Source: Neodontobutis hainanensis (taxonomy: Eukaryota; Chordata; Actinopteri; Gobiiformes; Odontobutidae). Taken from it: 64,000 nt of DNA. Of this stretch, positions 57,563-64,000 are shown piece after piece. Below the pieces are notes generated by a model. It was given only the letters and a program-made list of their open reading frames with translations, had not been told where the DNA came from and did not search any database. Numbering within the stretch: the stretch's first letter is position 1; each line of letters begins with the position of its first letter. The stretch lies in the NCBI GenBank assembly GCA_024349245.1, contig JALDNG010000038.1:4367501-4431500 (forward strand). The letters are read 5' to 3'. Both the position numbers and the translations under genes were made by a program.

Positions 57563-60392
57563 ATGGAAAGGCTAATAACGAAGCTCACAGAGAAACATGT
57601 CCTTTTCTCGGTTTCCTTCGTTTTGAGGCTGGCTCTGGTCGTTTATGGAGATTATCAGGACAAGACAATGGTGGTGAAGTACACTGACATTGACTACCAT
57701 GTGTTTACAGATGCTGCAAGATTCATTACTGAGGTGAGACCATAGCCTGTTTCCTCATTTACTCATGAATTATAGATACTGAAATAATACAGTAATGGCA
57801 ACGACAATTCAACCAATATTTGACGTGAAGATGCACTGAATTGGCGAAAGGTTTACAGGTTAAGAACAGTTATACAGTCATACAATTTTAGACTCTTTAG
57901 TCACAATTACATTTTAAAACCTTAAAATGAATCAGTGATTGGTTTGTGGTCAGCTCCTAATATTATCTTTAATTATAAGCCTATATTTGAATAATTCAAG
58001 TCTGAACTTTTGTTTCCATATTCCCACGTCCTACAGGGCCAGTCCCCCTACAACAGATCCACGTACCGCTACACCCCTCTCCTCGCCTGGATGCTCACTC
58101 CCAACATCTATCTCTTCATGGCATTTGGAAAGATCCTCTTCATTATATGTGACGTGCTGTCAGGACTTCTCATTTATAAAATACTTCGCCTTCGAGGTTT
58201 GAGATCAGAGGTAGGTACATTTAACGTTCATTTATTTTTATCCTGACAGTCATGAAGGAAATGTCTGGACATGCTACCTTTTGTGTTATGCTCAGACTGC
58301 ACGTTCTGTGTGTTCACTGTGGCTCCTCAACCCGCTGCCAATGGGAGTGTCTAGTCGGGGAAATGCAGAGTCCATCCTGGCAGCTCTGGTGCTGGGGACA
58401 TTACTCTGCATGGAAGGTATTTTTTGGCTTGAATAGATATACTCATTGATTTGACATTTAAAATTTCAGAATGCTGTTCAGTCACAGATCAAATGTGGAC
58501 AAGATATTTGACATGAAAAATGTGTCTGTGTGCTCAAATTATGTACACAGCCCGACGCCTGGTGTGGGCCGCTCTACTCTATGGCCTGTCTGTGCACATG
58601 AAGATTTACCCTGTCACCTACGCTCTGCCCATTGTTTTGATTCTACGAACACAAGAAACTGGAGAAGAAAAGCAAAAAGCCAGATCAAGATGGAGAAGTC
58701 TTGTTGGATTTATTCAAAGCTTCATCAATGGGGAACTGTTTCTCTTTGCCAGTGTTTCAGGGGGAGTTTTCTGTCTCCTTACGGGACTCTTTTATCACAT
58801 GTAAGAAATAACATTTAGACATAACTTGCCTTTCCTGTTAAATGCAGAACAGTTCCATCAAAAGGCAATTGAGTAAATGGCAAAAAGCCTATGTGTACCT
58901 ATTATTGAGCAGGTTTATTCAGTAGATGTCTTATAGTTAATCAAGTCATGGTTACTGCATTTGTTTTAAGCTGCAGTAGATAATAGTTTCTTCTTAGTTT
59001 TTACAGCTTTAACATGTCTCAATTATTATTATTATTATTATTATTACCTTGAATATATTCATTTTAGTCAATTATTATTATTATTACCTTGAATATATTT
59101 ATTTTAGATCACACATGACTTCTCTGTTTTCAGGTATGGTTGGGAGTTTCTACATGAGACCTACCTTTATCATCTGACAAGAAGAGATATCAGACACAAC
59201 TTCTCTCCATACTTCTACATGATATATCTCACTGCAGGTGTAGTACAGATAGGAGACATTCATAACAGCTTCTGTTATTTTACAGCATTTGACATTTTTA
59301 TTTTCCTCTAACAGACACTAGGTGGAGCCAGTGGCTGGGACTTGCTGCATTTCTGCCACAGCTCATCCTACTGTTGGTTGTGTCCTGGGCTTTCCATCGA
59401 GACCTGGCTTTCTGCTGTTTCCTGCACACTGCTGTATTTGTGTCATTCAATAAAGTCTGCACTTCACAGGTGGGTCAAGCAAAACACAAAGTGGCCAATA
59501 ATCAATAATTCTCATCCAAACAAGCTGCTCCTTGAATTTGATCTGAATAAAGAGTTTTTGTTTCATGTTTATAACAAAAGTTGTGATAATGTAATAAAGA
59601 TACTCTAGCCATAAACATTGTGCACTCAAAAATTACTCACACTCAATACCATTTTAATCTGTGGTACATGTTAAATAGCTAGTTTATTTTAAAAAAAATG
59701 TAATTGGAATAAAGTGGCTATCTTTAAGATTTGTAGCACTTTGTCAGGGGCCATATTGTGGGGACCAGAGGAGTATGTCAAAGCATCTCCAAAACTGAAG
59801 CTCTCATTCTTTATTCATGATCAGAAGTAGATTAAAATAGTGGTACAAAGCAGAGAAAGATGTGAACAGTGAGGTTTGACATACATGGATTGGGCATTAA
59901 AGTCCAATCCAGGAAAGACCTGTCTCCCAGTTTTAAAGGACATGTCTCAAGTTAGAGTTTTGGTCTAGTATCATTGGTGTAACCATCATTTAAACAGAGA
60001 TAGTCACAGTTGCGTGTTTTTTTTTTCTGCAGTATTTCCTGTGGTACCTGTGTTTACTTCCTCTTGTCATTCCATGCCTGAGTCTGTCTGTGAAACAAGG
60101 TTTGGGACTGCTCCACCTCTGGTTTTCTGGACAGGTGAATTAACCCAGCATATTGAGTATCTCGAGGCGTATAATTAAATATGCATTTTTATATATCTCC
60201 TTATTGAACATTTTTCTCCGTCTACAGGGCATTTGGTTGGCCCCTGCCTACTTCTTAGAGTTTGAAGGTTACAACACTTTCCTGTTGATCTGGCTTGCTG
60301 GGTTGCTCTACTTAGTCATCAACTGCTTCATTTTGATTCAGACCATATCCTATTACAAACCACAAACTTCACAACGACTGAAAAAAGACTGA
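57563..60392 (+). CDS. pigm: PIGM, GPI mannosyltransferase 1 catalytic subunit
   Basis: Coding exons: 57563-57733, 58037-58210, 58296-58416, 58551-58800, 59134-59237, 59315-59469, 60033-60134, 60228-60392; 1242 bases, 413 residues against 423 in human. It adds the first mannose, alpha-1,4 from dolichol-phosphate-mannose, to the GPI anchor precursor in the ER lumen, working with PIGX. The N-terminus [12 protein letters not shown] leads into a membrane segment and then [15 protein letters not shown], holding the DXD motif of this family on the first lumenal loop. Family blocks follow: [81 protein letters not shown] and [14 protein letters not shown]. Multiple hydrophobic segments throughout. 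ATG at 57563 is the first in frame. Ends TGA after QRLKKD. Confidence 0.97.
59018..59107. repeat. (ATT)n microsatellite within a duplicated ~45-base unit
   Basis: TCAATTATT repeats followed by ACCTTGAATATATTCATTTTAG occur twice in tandem in a pigm intron; the second copy has fewer ATT units. Confidence 0.85.
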
Positions 60393-60483
60393 CAATCTCA
60401 CTGCGTCTTGAAAACTTTTCACTTGAATTGTGAACTTTTTTTGGTCACATTATACCATAGACTTTCTTGTAAATACCCCTCCA

Positions 60484-60489
60484 AATAAA
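60484..60489 (+). terminator. Polyadenylation signal of pigm
   Basis: AATAAA about 92 bases past the stop codon, followed by T-rich and GT-rich sequence (GAGTTTGAGTGT). Confidence 0.7.
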
Positions 60490-60509
60490 CATTTTTATAA
60501 GACTTGAGT

Positions 60510-63500
60510 TTGAGTGTAACAAATTTGACATGAATACAAAATATTGTTTAAATAGTGAGAAGAGTAGAGAAGAGTTTAACATCAACATCATTAAACAGTT
60601 TCAAGCCACAAAATTCAACACAGCCTTTCCGAGGGTTTGGGTTAGTACTGGCCCGTGCATTGTTTAATAATTGGTGGAAATGTTTGGTGAAAAACATATC
60701 AGTAAAGTATTATTCACAATCCCAAGACAGATCAAATACATGTGTTGATGATTCACTCTGAACAAATGTATAATCCAGCACTGAACAATACAAAAATGTG
60801 TCTCTTACCACTGAGGGTAAACACTTTTAGAGGAAGGCTTCATCCATTTGTTTGTGAGAGTATGATTCTCATCCATATTGTAAGTATTTGGTTAATGTTG
60901 AGGAAAGCACATCAACAATTGAGAAAAGGCAGTAGATGAATAGGCTCAAAAATGTTTTAATATGAATAAGCCAGTAGTCAAGCAATGGACATGGGACTAA
61001 TGTGTGTAAAAAAAAATATGTGAGACTTTCTTAATTGATTTATTATAAGGCAAGATTGGCGTTTTATTGCTACTACATTAAAAGAAAAGAGGTCAAATAT
61101 AATCACAGCTATGGAGGGCACATAAAAGAATGGTTCATTGAGGACATAAACTACTTTATTTCTTATGAGTCTAGTGACCTCATTGCAGATTTTACACTAC
61201 TCCTTCCTACAGCCTGTGAGCACTTACGGTAGCCCTGCAGGGACATGGCGAACAACCCAGTGGAAACAAGTCAGATGTTGACATTTAGAAGCAGAATTTT
61301 GTTTCTCTATCAAGCCCTTTGAAAAAAGTGTTATGTAGCTACAATATTAAATATATTACAAATGTTTATACCATGCACATTTAAAACTTAAATGACACAA
61401 TTTGGACATAGTCTTAGTGCTGACACTGTAGCTCAAAATAGAAAAAAAAACTCATTAAAGTTTGAAGAACCAGTAGAAAGTATTTTTATTTATCCTCTGT
61501 GCTTAAGACAAACAGACAAGTGCTGTATTTTCTCATTGCTGTCCATCAAAATCTGTATATATAGCCAGTGCAGGATATTCCCAGTCCAGATTAATTCTTC
61601 ATATCATACAAAGGACAGTTTTTGTGACTCAGTGTCCTCATTGTAACTCCTTCAGCTCACGTGTCTATCTATATTTTAGCTGAGGTTCATACCAGGCTGT
61701 GCTGCAGTTTGCGAACACAGCCAGTAGGTAGAGGCCTGCACCAGCCAATGGGACGGCTTGAGCCTATATCCTCACATAACCCTCTCAGATTAATCACTCA
61801 AGTGGAGCATGAACGCAACCAAAACAAACAGAGCTGGCAGTGGCTCTCTAATCTCACTGTCCTCTTCGGCCTCATAATCTGACATCGAAATTATTAGACC
61901 ATTCGTTTTAGTGCTTTTTGGATCGGAGCACGGACCAATGGGATTGACCAGAGAAATGCACCTTAATAAGACAATAATCATCATGCCCATACTCTTTTTT
62001 TTATTGCATGGATGCATCTGTTTGAATATATTAAACGTATGTGGGGGTATAAGCTCGCTGATCTGAGTCACGGTCAGCTGTGGCCTGCATATCTCCTCGC
62101 TGAATCACAGGCTTTGCACTCAGTGACCTTTTCCTCAGGCTTGCTGCCGATGCACTACACACAAAAACTCACATCTCATCTCATTTCAGAGCAGCATCCC
62201 CCCTAAATACCAACACATTTTGCTGGTTTATTTTGAAACTAGAGTTGTTTGCTTTTGTGGCTTTTTCTCTTTCACCATCTGAGTAAGATTTTAAAGTGAT
62301 TGCCCCGTTTTTTACAAAAAGGTTAGATTAAACATGTCCCAGTTTGGAAATGGAGACAGGGGATACAGCAGTGACTAAACTAGGACAGGGATCAGACACA
62401 ACCATGAAAACCTGGAGTAGTTTTCCAGTTGTAGAAATGAACTAAAAAGGTTAAATTGTCTTGGAAATGACGCAGATACTGTAGTTATTGCATTTTTAGT
62501 GTGCATTTTTTTGATTAGCAACATGATTTTAGATAAATGGCACAACAACATATAAATATATAATTCTCCTCATACTGAACTGAATTTTGAGTTTTGACCC
62601 TTTGAGGCTTTATATATATAAAAAGCGTAAAACCATGCATCTTCAAAGATTGAATAAAAAAATTCTGCTGTATATTAAGTAATCATCAATAAGAAAACTC
62701 AGTCCTTTTACAGAGAAGACATAACTTTGGTTAAAATCATATCACATTTCATAAACGACTAAATTACTAGATGACATAGAAACCACTAGAAATGAAGAAA
62801 ACCTCTGTTTCTATGTAATGTTGGTGTATGGATGTAAAAAAGAAATCTGTATATTATAATGCTGTTACACTTGATAAAACATCTGAAAATGGCTCTAAAA
62901 TCTGTACGACTCATAGATGTTAGACACTCACATTTGTATTCATTGTTGACAATTATATTTAAATCACAATAGCCAACACACTCATTATTATCCAATCAAA
63001 TCTAAGTAAACCTAAAAAGAACTGAACTCAAGCCCAAGGCGTTGCTCTATTTGTTTAGTCTTCATTAACTAATTGAAGTCAAGTTAAAGAGGCAAGGCTG
63101 AGGAATGCGTGACTGTGGTCCATATGTTTAGCAGCTTGTGTGTACAGTATGTGTGGATATTAATGTACACATACGAGTCTGTCAGATCCCCTTCAGGACC
63201 CCCCTAACCCATGGCATTGTCACTGGGGAATAAGAAGTTGGTGTGAGCAGTGAACAGAGGCGTATGAACGGTCACGCAACATTGTATGATAGCTATAGAT
63301 TAAACGTCTATGTGGTGTTACTTCAGAGATACAGCTGACAATAAACATCATCTTGGATTCAATGAGCCCTCAGCCTTTGTCGGTTGAATCCGATTGGACA
63401 AGTTTATTTACTATTGTTTGCAGCCAAGATAACTGCTCTTTTGTCACTTCCTATTTTCCCGTTTTTCTTTGTTCATTCACTAAAAACATCATACATTTGG

Positions 63501-64000
63501 AGGACAATTGGGTGCTGCTAATACATATTCAACATTTAAAGCGTTGATGCTCATTGTCACAGCTAACAAAGCTAACTTGTCCCTCGGGTGTGCCGATACC
63601 ACAGCGCTTGAGTTGGCTGCTACTCGCATGTGAAGATTTTCAAGACTGAGACACACAGTCAGTGCTACAGAGAAACTGAAGCACTGCATTTCCTCTTTTC
63701 TCTATAGTTCTGATTGGAGAAAACAAAACCTTGGAGTGTGACAAAGGCCACATTTGTAATTTATTGGATGTCTAAAATACTTAGAGGGTTCATAAAAAGT
63801 GAGATACTATTTGCACTAAATTTCTTGGAGCCAGCCATCCCTCCTGCAAATTTCCTGCCAGCCCACCATCCTATATTTTATCTATACACAAATTCAACTC
63901 AAGCTTAGTCTTAAATTTGACTTAACACAACCATATGAATCACTTAAACACAGCTCAAAATAAATATGATTAAATGGAAAAAAGGTTTAAATAAAAGTTT
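60510..64000. other. Intergenic, no gene recognised
   Basis: Only short open frames without family resemblance on either strand. AT-rich throughout; a short (TA)n near 62610-62620. No RNA gene or recognisable mobile element seen. A distant exon or regulatory element of a neighbouring gene cannot be excluded. Confidence 0.4.

Noticed and set aside
60510..64000. A possible gene downstream of pigm
   Set aside because: No coding exon with family resemblance or convincing splice-linked frames could be found on either strand.

Overview
This is nuclear DNA from a ray-finned (teleost) fish. The evidence is GT-AG spliced genes, AT-rich introns, Tc1/mariner and hAT fragments, a Rex3/RTE-like LINE, a LINE with a restriction-like endonuclease, a tRNA-derived SINE, and two conserved vertebrate genes, cip2a and pigm. 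I cannot name the species. Nothing bacterial, plasmid-like or CRISPR-like is present.

Most of the window is a cluster of intracellular (clade B, serpinb1-like, 'leukocyte elastase inhibitor-like') serpin genes in two arms around cip2a. Left arm: the last two exons of a plus-strand serpin (A, 51-538), a minus-strand serpin pseudogene (B, 1667-5643), a minus-strand serpin with an intact reading frame but a damaged first exon and promoter (C, 7156-10136), and a minus-strand relic (D, about 13165-13735). Centre: cip2a on the minus strand (15346-22412, 21 coding exons, about 911 residues). Right arm: four plus-strand serpins with apparently intact reading frames, E (23936-27884), F (29313-34227), G (37292-42991) and H (48053-56107). 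The right end holds pigm (57563-60392, 8 exons, about 413 residues), then about 3.5 kb with no recognised gene.

The serpins share one gene structure: a short non-coding exon 1, then coding exons of 177, (optional loop exon), 141-144, 118, 143, 78, 90, 181 and about 227 bases. The body of the protein is nearly the same between copies, and introns of F, G and H are still alignable by eye. The reactive-centre loop in the last exon differs in every copy, in sequence and in length. The predicted P1 residue is Arg in E and G, Lys in B, Met in C and Cys in F or G-like alternatives, as detailed below. This looks like a locally duplicated family of protease inhibitors with conserved scaffold and diversified bait loop. 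E and H also carry an optional exon for a Met/Gln/His-rich loop between helices C and D; F and G lost it through different deletions.

Mobile DNA explains most of the spacing differences between paralogous units: a Tc1-like element in an intron of F, a hAT fragment in an intron of G, a Tc1-like remnant and a REL-type LINE in introns of H, a Rex3-like fragment in a cip2a intron, and three copies of an unidentified repeat between G and H. Because the paralogous introns act as empty-site controls, several insertions, deletions and short palindromes can be defined directly within this window.
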